From positions 1-5,441 of the forward strand of contig CALQZE010000037.1 of assembly GCA_943348955.1 (NCBI GenBank): DNA of 5,441 bases. Direction: 5' to 3'. Of the stretch, positions 1 through 4,893 are shown piece after piece. Position numbers and translations under genes: made by a program. This DNA comes from Candidatus Uhrbacteria bacterium RIFOXYB12_FULL_58_10 (GTDB lineage: Bacteria; Patescibacteriota; Patescibacteriia; UBA9934; GWF2-40-263). The notes beneath the pieces were generated by a model, which was not told the origin of the DNA, made no database searches, and saw nothing but the letters and a program-made list of their open reading frames with translations. Numbering within the stretch: the first letter of the stretch is position 1; each line of letters begins with the position of its first letter.

Positions 1-5
1 AACGA

Positions 6-11
6 TACAAT
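6..11 (+). promoter_or_regulatory. Possible -10 box for the holA unit
   Basis: The hexamer TACAAT matches the sigma-70 -10 consensus at five of six positions and lies about 45 bases before the holA start. Any -35 box would fall outside the window, so this is only a suggestion. Confidence 0.3.
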
Positions 12-22
12 CCGCACGTAAA

Positions 23-49
23 AGATCCTTCGTTTCATTCAGGATGACA
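23..49. repeat. Interspersed repeat-like element (TCATCCTGA...GAAGGATCT type)
   Basis: Read on the minus strand, the segment begins TGTCATCCTGAATGAAACG and ends AAGGATCT. It closely resembles the short repeat TCATCCTGAGCGAAGCGAAGGATCT, which I recall as scattered between genes in many bacteria, including uncultivated lineages. The arms ATCCT (25-29) and AGGAT (41-45) are complementary and could form a small hairpin. On the plus strand the AGGATGA end lies 9-12 bases before the holA ATG and may double as its ribosome-binding site. Family assignment is from memory; only one copy is in this window. Confidence 0.5.
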
Positions 50-56
50 CAGAATT

Positions 57-1031
57 ATGCTTCTCATTGTCTACGGCGATGACAATTTTCGTGGTCAGGA
101 AAAAGTTTCTCAATTGAAAGCGGCTTTTCGGGATAAACACGATCCACGCGGGACAAATATTGAGACGTTTCCCGGAAAAGATGGGAAGTTTGATGCACCC
201 GCAGCACTGCAATCCGTTTCCACAATGCCGTTTCTTTCAAAACACCGCATGGTGATCATTCGAGATTTGCTTTCAACAACGAAGAAAGAACAATCCCCGC
301 TTTGGGAAACGGGATTACAACGCATTCCGGATTCGACGATCGTTATTTTGTGGGAAACGGGCGATGTTGCAGCGATCGAGAAAAAACCGTTATTTAAAAA
401 GCTTAGTGTGATCGAGGGAGCTCGAATGTATCCGTTCGATGGACTCGCTGGAGTATCTCTTACAAAATGGATTGTCGAACGTGTAAAATCACAAAGCGGA
501 TTAATCGAACCAAACGCCGTGCGTTCACTCATCGAACGTGTTGGAACAGACTTGTGGCAGATGCATCAAGAGATCGATAAGTTGATCGCTTACGCAAATG
601 GAAAAACGATTACGGAGACGATGACAATTGAACTCGTGAATGCATCGTTTGAAGGAAAAATTTTTGAACTCGTTGATGCATTGTCTAAAAAGGATTCGCG
701 TCACGCCGTGCAATTACTCGAGGAAGAACGATTTGCTGGAAGTGACGATCATTATATTCTCAGCATGTTCTCGCGACAGATTCGATTGTTGATTGGTGCA
801 CGCGCGGTGCTTGATGAAAATCCTCGCGCGACGAACTCTGATATTGCAACGCAACTTGATGTACATCCATTCGTTGCTACAAAAGTTTTGGTACAAGCAA
901 AAAATTTCACGTTGAAAAAACTTCTCGGTGCGCATGAAAAATTATTTGAGTTTGATCGCGCGATGAAGAATGGTGGAATCGATGTGGATCTTGCCGTGGA
1001 TTTATTAGCGACGGATTTATTAGCAAAATAA
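57..1031 (+). CDS. holA: DNA polymerase III subunit delta (clamp loader)
   Basis: Delta is the clamp-loader subunit that opens the beta sliding clamp ring so it can be placed on primed DNA during replication. The 324-residue product has the usual family length (about 320-345). It opens with the typical delta N-terminus, a hydrophobic strand followed by YGDDNFR at residues 6-12, which corresponds to the degenerate nucleotide-binding loop of this non-ATPase AAA+ protein. The C-terminal third has the family pattern: a FSRQIRLLIGAR helix, then HPFVATKVLVQAKNF, then a final helix ending in GGIDVDLAVDLLATDL. The ATG at 57 is chosen because the protein begins exactly where delta proteins normally do; AGGATGA 9-12 bases upstream may serve as ribosome-binding site. 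The Nudix gene follows after 10 bases, so the two are probably cotranscribed. rpsT, often a neighbour of holA in bacteria, lies about 1.1 kb away in the opposite orientation. Confidence 0.93.
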   Translation: MLLIVYGDDNFRGQEKVSQLKAAFRDKHDPRGTNIETFPGKDGKFDAPAALQSVSTMPFLSKHRMVIIRDLLSTTKKEQSPLWETGLQRIPDSTIVILWETGDVAAIEKKPLFKKLSVIEGARMYPFDGLAGVSLTKWIVERVKSQSGLIEPNAVRSLIERVGTDLWQMHQEIDKLIAYANGKTITETMTIELVNASFEGKIFELVDALSKKDSRHAVQLLEEERFAGSDDHYILSMFSRQIRLLIGARAVLDENPRATNSDIATQLDVHPFVATKVLVQAKNFTLKKLLGAHEKLFEFDRAMKNGGIDVDLAVDLLATDLLAK

Positions 1032-1041
1032 GAATTATTTT

Positions 1042-1470
1042 GTGATTATAAAAAAAGCGGGTGCTATTATTTTAAGCAAAAAAGATCCAAGCTCGATTCT
1101 ATTATTGTATCAAGATCAACATCACGATTGGTCTTTTCCAAAAGGTCATGTGGAACTTGGAGAAACAGGTGAAGAAGCTGCTCGTCGAGAAGTGAAAGAA
1201 GAAACGGGATTGTCTGTCGAAATAATTTCATCTTTGACCATGATGAATTATGTCCATCCAAATGGAAATCCGATTCTGTTAGAAATGTATTTGGTGCAAT
1301 CGAAAAATGATGACGATTTACAATTAGAAAAAGTGGGAGATGAATTTGCGTGGATCAACTTTCAAAATATCGAGGAGAAGCTGACATATCAAAATACAAA
1401 GAATTGGTTTCGAGAAAATATTGTGGAAGTGGTCAATAGAATAAGAAGTTTGCAACAAAAATCGAGTTAA
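1042..1470 (+). CDS. Nudix hydrolase, Ap4A pyrophosphatase-like
   Basis: Nudix enzymes cleave nucleoside diphosphates linked to another group. This 142-residue protein carries a complete Nudix box at residues 35-57, fitting GX5EX7REUXEEXGU exactly (G35, E41, R49-E50, E53-E54, G56), so metal binding and catalysis should be intact. The preceding HHDWSFPKGHVELGE resembles the HHWTPPKGHVEPGE of human NUDT2, and the C-terminal EFAWINFQNIEEKLTY resembles its purine-binding end. This favours diadenosine tetraphosphate hydrolysis, a way of clearing Ap4A made by aminoacyl-tRNA synthetases, but substrate assignment within Nudix is unreliable. The start is a GTG with no clear Shine-Dalgarno, 10 bases after the holA stop; translational coupling to holA is likely. 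The gene ends inside the terminator hairpin that follows. Confidence 0.9.
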   Translation: MIIKKAGAIILSKKDPSSILLLYQDQHHDWSFPKGHVELGETGEEAARREVKEETGLSVEIISSLTMMNYVHPNGNPILLEMYLVQSKNDDDLQLEKVGDEFAWINFQNIEEKLTYQNTKNWFRENIVEVVNRIRSLQQKSS

Positions 1471-1483
1471 CACTCGATTTTTT
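1457..1483 (+). terminator. Rho-independent terminator overlapping the Nudix stop codon
   Basis: An 11-bp perfect stem (1457-1467 with 1472-1482, arms AAAAATCGAGT and ACTCGATTTTT) closes a four-base loop, TAAC, that contains the TAA stop of the Nudix gene. A T run at 1478-1483 completes the signal. It ends the holA-Nudix unit. The A-rich left arm could also permit weak termination on the opposite strand. Confidence 0.85.
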
Positions 1484-1505
1484 GTTTATGATGATGTGAT
1501 ATTTC

Positions 1506-1533
1506 TTGACAAATGTGCTCATCGTGGTATCTT
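1506..1533 (+). promoter_or_regulatory. Sigma-70-type promoter for the 105-aa protein gene
   Basis: A perfect -35 box TTGACA (1506-1511) is followed after 16 bases by TATCTT (1528-1533, four of six matches to TATAAT). Transcription would begin near 1540, giving a leader of about 50 bases. The promoter sits just after the upstream terminator, which supports independent transcription of the next gene. Confidence 0.65.
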
Positions 1534-1588
1534 TGTGGCGTTTCAGCAAGAGGTGTTGAAATTTTCCCGTTCTTTTGAGGGGTCTCAT

Positions 1589-1906
1589 ATGAGCAGTCCT
1601 GCAGGTTCGAAGAAACGCCGTCCAACGGTAGAAGAAATTTGTCAGAATGGTACGCCGGTCGCGCTGATCAATGGCACCAATACGGCCGTTGACAACTGGG
1701 TGAAGATGATCGCACGGGCTTCCGGAGCGAGCATGGACTGGTGCAACGCAAACGGCGGTAAGTTGGTGAAGTTTCTCGGTGACGCGAAGGATCGCGCACG
1801 TATCGAGCTGACCATCACCACGCACAAGCATCAGTTCGATGGACAGATCAAGGAACGCTTTCCTGCTCCCATCGCTTCCGAAACGGCTAGTCCGTCTCCC
1901 GTCTGA
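1589..1906 (+). CDS. Small conserved-looking hypothetical protein, 105 aa
   Basis: I do not recognise this family. The reading frame opens at 1496, but the start is placed at the ATG at 1589 because GAGGGG at 1577-1582 is an excellent ribosome-binding site six bases before it, and because the promoter at 1506-1533 lies inside the longer frame. The product has a basic N-terminus (SKKRR, residues 7-11), a compact core rich in small residues (NGTNTAVDNWVKMIARASGA, then MDWCNANGGKLVKFLGDAKDRARIELTI), and a tail rich in Pro, Ser and Ala. There is no signal peptide or membrane segment, so it should be cytoplasmic. The alternation of helix-like and strand-like stretches suggests a small alpha/beta fold. 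GC content is about 56%, clearly higher than the neighbours, with G or C favoured at third codon positions. It has its own promoter, Shine-Dalgarno and terminator, suggesting strong independent expression. Confidence 0.8.
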   Translation: MSSPAGSKKRRPTVEEICQNGTPVALINGTNTAVDNWVKMIARASGASMDWCNANGGKLVKFLGDAKDRARIELTITTHKHQFDGQIKERFPAPIASETASPSPV

Positions 1907-1957
1907 TAATTTCGTCACTGAAATATTTCTTTCTTTTGAGTCTGTTCTTTTCCTTCG

Positions 1958-1988
1958 ACGCACGACCATGTTGGTACGGCGTTTTTTT
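1958..1988 (+). terminator. Rho-independent terminator after the 105-aa protein gene
   Basis: A GC-rich stem of ten base pairs is interrupted by one bulged A on each side: ACGC-a-CGACCA (1958-1968) pairs with TGGT-a-CGGCGT (1972-1982) around the loop TGT. Seven Ts follow at 1982-1988. It lies about 50 bases after the stop codon of the 105-aa protein gene. Confidence 0.75.
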
Positions 1989-2008
1989 ATTTTCTAGAGA
2001 AAATTTAT

Positions 2009-2036
2009 TTGCAAAGAAACAGTGTTCGATTAAAAT
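2009..2036 (+). promoter_or_regulatory. Possible promoter in the convergent intergenic gap
   Basis: TTGCAA (2009-2014, four of six) and TAAAAT (2031-2036, five of six) are separated by 16 bases. Transcription would start near 2043 and could run only to the terminator at 2122-2162. No protein-coding gene in this direction is credible, so the product would be a short RNA. AT-rich DNA yields such matches by chance. Confidence 0.4.
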
Positions 2037-2062
2037 ACACGATTATGAAATATTGAAATCAA

Positions 2063-2092
2063 GTGTACTCATGTACTAGTACATGAGTACAC
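2063..2092. repeat. Perfect 30-bp palindrome
   Basis: The left arm GTGTACTCATGTACT is followed directly by its exact reverse complement, centred between 2077 and 2078, with no mismatch. Symmetry stops at the flanking bases (A at 2062, G at 2093). Within each arm the hexamer TGTACT, or its complement AGTACA, occurs twice. There is no T run next to it, so it is not itself a terminator. It could be a binding site for a dimeric regulator, a cruciform-forming element or an RNA stem. Confidence 0.9.
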
Positions 2093-2121
2093 GAGAAAAA
2101 CAGTTGTGTGAAATTTTTTTC

Positions 2122-2162
2122 AAAAATAAATCCGGGTCTTGCGACTCGGATTTATTTTTTTT
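2122..2162. terminator. Bidirectional terminator between convergent transcripts
   Basis: A 17-bp stem pairs 2122-2138 with 2143-2159 (one G-T wobble) around the loop TTGC; the core is AAATCCGGGTC with GACTCGGATTT. Eight Ts run from 2155 to 2162 on the plus strand, and five As at 2122-2126 give a T run on the minus strand. It directly abuts the rpsT stop codon, so it terminates rpsT and blocks plus-strand read-through. Confidence 0.9.
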
Positions 2163-2430
2163 ACTTTGTTTTGAGAGCGTTCACCTTTTTCATGAAACGA
2201 GATTTGTAACGCGCAACTGTATTTTTTTTGAAAATACCTTTTGCCATTGCCTTATCAAATTTCTTTCCAACGAGTTGTGCAACATTTGTCGCTTCGACAA
2301 GATTTTTTGCATCAACCATTTTACGAAGTTTTACGCGAAGGGATTTGATTTCTGCTTTGATGTCTTTGATGTGGTCTGCACGCTTTGCCGTTTGGCGCAT
2401 TGCCTTTTTGGCGTTTTCTTTGTTTGGCAT
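2161..2430 (-). CDS. rpsT: Ribosomal protein bS20
   Basis: bS20 binds 16S rRNA early in small-subunit assembly. The 89-residue product has the family length, is rich in Lys and Arg, and shows the diagnostic N-terminus MPNKENAKKAMRQTAKR and C-terminal GIFKKNTVARYKSRFMKKVNAL; the bS20 fold is a three-helix bundle. The ATG at 2430 gives exactly the expected N-terminus. No Shine-Dalgarno is visible before it (the bases are TCATACTATT), which recalls the weak initiation site of rpsT in E. coli, where bS20 represses its own translation; that this holds here is an inference. A leader of about 75 bases separates the predicted start of transcription from the ATG. The stop codon abuts the terminator at 2122-2162. 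Confidence 0.95.
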   Translation of the reverse strand: MPNKENAKKAMRQTAKRADHIKDIKAEIKSLRVKLRKMVDAKNLVEATNVAQLVGKKFDKAMAKGIFKKNTVARYKSRFMKKVNALKTK

Positions 2431-2505
2431 AATAGTATGAAATTGAAAGGGTTTTTATTTGATGGCGAATGTCACGCCCTCAGAATAGGGTTTAAAGGCT
2501 GAATA
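2431..2505 (-). promoter_or_regulatory. rpsT 5' leader, possible autoregulatory structure
   Basis: Read on the minus strand, the leader contains complementary segments CCCT/AGGG and GGCG/CGCC close together and lacks a Shine-Dalgarno sequence. Ribosomal protein leaders often fold to allow feedback control by their protein, and these stems could take part. The pairings are short and the role is a guess. Confidence 0.3.
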
Positions 2506-2511
2506 CGCAGT

Positions 2512-2539
2512 AGTTTAGCGGATTCATGACGAATGTCAA
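2512..2539 (-). promoter_or_regulatory. rpsT promoter, overlapping the rmuC stop
   Basis: On the minus strand a perfect -35 box TTGACA (2534-2539) is followed after 16 bases by TAAACT (2512-2517, four of six matches to TATAAT). The -35 box contains the rmuC TGA stop codon (2536-2538). Transcription should begin near 2505. Confidence 0.6.
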
Positions 2540-3645
2540 GCGTTTAGATCAGATGATCCGATTTCAAGCGGATCAAGCTCTTTTCCAGAAGTCCCTGCGG
2601 TAATTCGGAAAATATCCTTATCAATTTTCTTTAATTCACTAGACGAGGAATTGTATGCATTTCTGGTGGTTTCAAGATGTTTTCCAAGCTTATTGTGATA
2701 ATCCTCGTACGCGCGAAGATGTTTCATGAGTGAATCCGCCTGAATTTGGATGTCTTTGACGGAATCCTCGATCTGTAATGCTTTGAGTCCGAGAATAACC
2801 GTCTGTAAATAGGCAAAAAATGAGGTTGGTGAAACGATCATGACGCCTTTTTTGAACGCATATTCAATTAAATTCTGGGTGTTTACCTTTACGGCTCCGA
2901 CATTTGTTGTAATTAGATTGTGATAGACACCTTCTGCAGGAACAAACATGAATGCGAAGTTTGTTGTTCCTTTGTCTGGTCGAATATACTTTGATGTTTC
3001 ATCAATACGCTTCTTAACATCTGCTTTAAATTCTTTTTCTAGTACTTCTCGTGCAATCGGGTCATTTTCTACCGAAATTCGATTGTAATTCTCCAGTGAG
3101 AACTTTGCATCAATTGGAACAAGCATTTCTTTAATATGGATGATGGCGTCGGGGATAAGCTTTTGACCAGTTGTTTCATCCATTCCTAAATCATATTGCA
3201 TTTCATACTGGGTAGGAGAAAGAACTTGACCCAAGAGAGCTTCAAGCCAATATTCGCCCAAAATTCCGCGTTGTTTTGGGTTTTTTAAAATATTTTCCAA
3301 GCTTTGTAATTGTGTTGAGAAACCAAGTACCTGTTTATTCGTTTCATCGAGCTTTGTGAGGCGTTCTGTTACATCACGAATGATTGTGGATGTTTGATGA
3401 AAGTTTTTCTGTAAATTTGTTGATGATTCTGAAAGATTTTTCATCATGCGATCACCGAGTACATCTAATCGTTCAGAAACATCGCGACGTTGATTACTAG
3501 TTGTTTCTTGAAGTTCACGACGAAGGTCGGAAAGAGTTTGAAGAAGATGGGTTTGATCGAAAGGTGATTGAGGTTTATTTTTGATCAGTAAAAAAATGAT
3601 GACGAGAAAAAGAAGTGTGATAATGGCAATAATAAGTGGTGACAT
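2536..3645 (-). CDS. rmuC: RmuC-family DNA recombination protein
   Basis: RmuC proteins limit recombination between inverted repeats and are predicted to be DNA-cleaving enzymes of the PD-(D/E)xK type. From the ATG at 3645 the product has 369 residues: one membrane helix at about 3-21, a coiled-coil region rich in Leu, Arg and Glu at about 30-115, and the RmuC domain from about 120. Family hallmarks are KNPKQRGILGEYWLE (121-135), LIPDAIIHI (163-171), MLVPIDAKFSLENY, FAFMFVPAEGVY and SPTSFFAYLQTV. E131, D166 and the D179-A-K181 triplet fit the predicted nuclease site. The frame is open back to a GTG at 3738, but an extended -10 promoter at 3692-3700 lies inside that extension, so ATG 3645 is the better start and places the membrane helix at the N-terminus. 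Its Shine-Dalgarno is weak. The gene ends with TGA inside the rpsT promoter. Confidence 0.93.
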   Translation of the reverse strand: MSPLIIAIITLLFLVIIFLLIKNKPQSPFDQTHLLQTLSDLRRELQETTSNQRRDVSERLDVLGDRMMKNLSESSTNLQKNFHQTSTIIRDVTERLTKLDETNKQVLGFSTQLQSLENILKNPKQRGILGEYWLEALLGQVLSPTQYEMQYDLGMDETTGQKLIPDAIIHIKEMLVPIDAKFSLENYNRISVENDPIAREVLEKEFKADVKKRIDETSKYIRPDKGTTNFAFMFVPAEGVYHNLITTNVGAVKVNTQNLIEYAFKKGVMIVSPTSFFAYLQTVILGLKALQIEDSVKDIQIQADSLMKHLRAYEDYHNKLGKHLETTRNAYNSSSSELKKIDKDIFRITAGTSGKELDPLEIGSSDLNA

Positions 3646-3691
3646 ATTCTTTACGCTTGAAATGAATGAACGTATGATGTTCGCGATCACT

Positions 3692-3700
3692 ATTATAACA
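3692..3700 (-). promoter_or_regulatory. Extended -10 promoter for rmuC
   Basis: On the minus strand the sequence TGTTATAAT is a perfect extended -10 element (TG, one base, TATAAT). No good -35 box is visible, as is common for extended -10 promoters. Transcription would begin about 40 bases before the rmuC ATG at 3645. Confidence 0.65.
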
Positions 3701-3731
3701 TGAGAGTAAAATTCAGATCGATTGTTATTTT

Positions 3732-3760
3732 GCGACACTTAAACATTGCTTTGTTAAGAT
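3732..3760 (+). promoter_or_regulatory. Possible promoter for tRNA-Arg
   Basis: GCGACA (3732-3737, four of six to TTGACA) and TAAGAT (3755-3760, four of six to TATAAT) are 17 bases apart, and TAAGAT lies 13 bases before the tRNA 5' end. Both boxes are imperfect. Confidence 0.4.
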
Positions 3761-3773
3761 AAAAAAAGGAAAT

Positions 3774-3849
3774 GCTTCCGTAGCTCAATTGGATAGAGCT
3801 ATAGCGTCCTAAGCTGTAGATGATGGTTCGATTCCATCCGGGGGCACCA
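3774..3849 (+). tRNA. tRNA-Arg (anticodon CCU)
   Basis: A full cloverleaf of 76 bases can be folded by eye. The acceptor stem GCTTCCG pairs with CGGGGGC through two G-T wobbles. The D stem is GCTC/GAGC with GG in the loop. The anticodon stem is ATAGC/GCTGT around the loop GTCCTAA, so the anticodon at 3808-3810 is CCT, reading AGG arginine codons. The variable loop is AGAT, and the T arm is GATGG-TTCGATT-CCATC. The discriminator base is A and the 3' CCA is encoded (3847-3849). Rightward transcription makes it divergent from rmuC. No strong terminator is seen before the HAD gene, so read-through into it is possible. Confidence 0.96.
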
Positions 3850-3905
3850 AAATTATAAAGGTATTTTTGAACATACGTTTCGGTAGATTTAATTTGAAGA
3901 CAAAA

Positions 3906-3921
3906 TGTTTCACATGAATCA
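3906..3921. promoter_or_regulatory. parS-like site 1
   Basis: TGTTTCACATGAATCA matches the bacterial parS consensus TGTTNCACGTGAAACA at 14 of 16 positions, counting N as a match. Mismatches are at positions 9 and 14, so the central CACGTG is not intact. It lies four bases before the HAD gene start and shares GTTTCACATG exactly, in opposite orientation, with the second site at 4666-4681. Binding by ParB is inferred only. Confidence 0.35.
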
Positions 3922-3924
3922 TCT

Positions 3925-4569
3925 ATGAAAATTCCATCAACGACGAAAGCTGTTTTGTTTGATATGGATGGTGTCCTCTTTAATACAGAGGATCTTGCTC
4001 ATAAAGTATTCAGTTCCCTGTCAAAAAAATTTGATTACCCCTTTCAAGAACAGGATCACAAAGCGATTTTAGGATCTTCCGAGGATTTTTGGAGTCATTA
4101 CATGATCGATCGTCTAAAAACAGATGTCACAGCAGCACAATTTGCGTCTCTTTTTTGGAACGAACTTCAAATTGAAGCGAATCAACATTTAAATTTAATG
4201 CCGGGGGTGTTGAATTGTTTTCAAGTTATTAATCAGATTGGATTAAAAAAGTGTTTAGTCTCCAGTTCACACAGACTTTATATTGAAAAATTACTCAATA
4301 AATTTGAAATTTTAGATCAATTTGATTTCATTGTAGCTGGAGAAGATACAAAACACGGTAAACCTAGTCCTGAACCATATTTATTAGCAGTCGAACTTCT
4401 TCAATTGTCCGAAAATCAATGTTCTGTGATTGAGGATTCTCTCAACGGTGTTCATTCTGCAAAATTAGCTGGTTGTCATGTGATCGCTGTTCCAACAGTA
4501 CATTCAATCGGGATTGATTATTCTGAGGCTGATATTGTCATCAATAATTTGGATGATATTAAGATGTGA
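3925..4569 (+). CDS. HAD-superfamily hydrolase, beta-phosphoglucomutase-like
   Basis: The 214-residue product belongs to the HAD phosphotransferases, which form an aspartyl-phosphate during hydrolysis or transfer. All four motifs are present: DMDGVLFNTE (motif I, nucleophile D13 and acid/base D15), a VSSS segment at 112-115 (motif II), K146 in GKPSPEPY (motif III), and E170-D171 in VIEDSLNGVHSAKLAG (motif IV). Residues about 20-90 form a helical cap of the type seen in beta-phosphoglucomutase and phosphoglycolate phosphatase-like enzymes. The NTE after motif I and the KPxPxxY signature favour this subgroup, which mostly acts on small sugar phosphates, but the substrate cannot be read from sequence. 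ATG 3925 places motif I at the expected distance from the N-terminus; an ATG at 3914 is out of frame. No clear Shine-Dalgarno is visible. The gene ends with TGA, 72 bases before a terminator. Confidence 0.92.
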   Translation: MKIPSTTKAVLFDMDGVLFNTEDLAHKVFSSLSKKFDYPFQEQDHKAILGSSEDFWSHYMIDRLKTDVTAAQFASLFWNELQIEANQHLNLMPGVLNCFQVINQIGLKKCLVSSSHRLYIEKLLNKFEILDQFDFIVAGEDTKHGKPSPEPYLLAVELLQLSENQCSVIEDSLNGVHSAKLAGCHVIAVPTVHSIGIDYSEADIVINNLDDIKM

Positions 4570-4641
4570 AGTACACATCAAGGAATACAACATCATGTGA
4601 TCTGGTATTAAAACGCTTGAACTATAAATTACTAAAGTAAC

Positions 4642-4666
4642 AAGATCGACGAAAGTCGGTTTTTTT
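4642..4666 (+). terminator. Rho-independent terminator after the HAD gene
   Basis: A nine-base-pair stem (4642-4650 with 4655-4663, core CGAC/GTCG, two G-T wobbles) is capped by the stable tetraloop GAAA. The T run extends from 4660 to 4666. It insulates the candidate origin from HAD-gene transcription. Confidence 0.8.
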
Positions 4667-4681
4667 GTTCCATGTGAAACG
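4666..4681. promoter_or_regulatory. parS-like site 2
   Basis: TGTTCCATGTGAAACG matches TGTTNCACGTGAAACA at 14 of 16 positions (mismatches at 8 and 16). It begins at the last T of the HAD-gene terminator and lies directly beside the DnaA-box cluster. parS sites commonly sit near the replication origin, which strengthens this reading. Its reverse complement contains GTTTCACATG, identical to site 1. Confidence 0.4.
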
Positions 4682-4689
4682 TCTTTCTA

Positions 4690-4870
4690 TGTGTTGTCCA
4701 AAACAGAGATAACCTATGGATAAACAGTTAATATAACACAATTTACTAACACTTTGTCCACAATATTGTAGACAAGTAAGGTGATTGTGGATAACTTTTT
4801 AATTTACATCAAAAAAACGTGCAAATTTGATGATGTTTTATTCAATTTTTGATAAATTGATAATATTTTT
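4690..4870. other. Candidate chromosomal replication origin (oriC)
   Basis: Five 9-mers resembling the DnaA box TTATCCACA cluster within about 100 bases: TTGTCCAAA at 4694 (two mismatches), TATGGATAA at 4715 (minus strand, one mismatch), TTGTCCACA at 4754 (one mismatch), TGTAGACAA at 4767 (minus strand, two mismatches) and TGTGGATAA at 4786-4794 (minus strand, perfect). Directly to the right, 4801-4870 has only 12 G or C in 70 bases and contains inverted repeats CATCAAA/TTTGATG (4807-4813, 4826-4832) and TCAATTT/AAATTGA (4842-4848, 4854-4860), as expected for a DNA unwinding element. The region has no gene, lies between a terminator and a promoter, and has a parS-like site beside it. dnaA and dnaN are not in the window, so synteny does not confirm it. 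Confidence 0.65.
4754..4775. repeat. Inverted pair of DnaA-box-like 9-mers
   Basis: TTGTCCACA and TGTAGACAA face each other across ATAT, forming a 22-bp palindrome with a single mismatched pair (C at 4759 against A at 4770). It lies in the centre of the candidate origin. Confidence 0.6.
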
Positions 4871-4893
4871 GCTAAGATTAGCCTAAATATGGC

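Larger units (their letters stand above)
2043..2162 (+). ncRNA. Candidate small RNA (promoter, hairpin, terminator)
   Basis: About 120 bases between a possible promoter and a strong terminator lack a plausible reading frame: ATG at 2045 stops after three codons and ATG at 2071 after two. The predicted transcript would contain a short unpaired 5' end, a 13-bp hairpin with loop CTAG from the palindrome at 2063-2092, an A- and T-rich linker, and the terminator hairpin. This matches the general layout of bacterial small RNAs. The 5' end is estimated from the promoter guess and no RNA family is recognised. The alternative is that the gap holds only an operator or dispersed palindrome plus the rpsT terminator. 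Confidence 0.35.

Noticed and set aside
110..935. Minus-strand open frames opposite holA
   Set aside because: They are shadows of a clear holA gene, with no promoter, ribosome-binding site or recognisable motif.
1496..1588. A 31-residue N-terminal extension of the 105-aa protein starting at ATG 1496
   Set aside because: The promoter boxes lie inside it, there is no ribosome-binding site before 1496, and a strong one precedes ATG 1589.
1433..1969. Minus-strand 178-residue open frame
   Set aside because: It is antisense to the 105-aa protein gene and crosses two terminators; its composition does not look like a real protein.
2063..2092. The palindrome as a transcription terminator or a dif recombination site
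   Set aside because: There is no T run on either side, and dif sites are only partly symmetrical around a short central spacer with different core sequences.
2083..2502. Plus-strand 139-residue open frame starting inside the palindrome
   Set aside because: It runs antisense through all of rpsT and through a strong terminator, and is rich in Phe and Cys because it reads the complement of Lys-rich codons.
3867..3895. A separate promoter for the HAD gene (TTGAAC, 17 bases, TAATTT)
   Set aside because: The -10 candidate matches only three of six positions; read-through from the tRNA promoter is equally possible.
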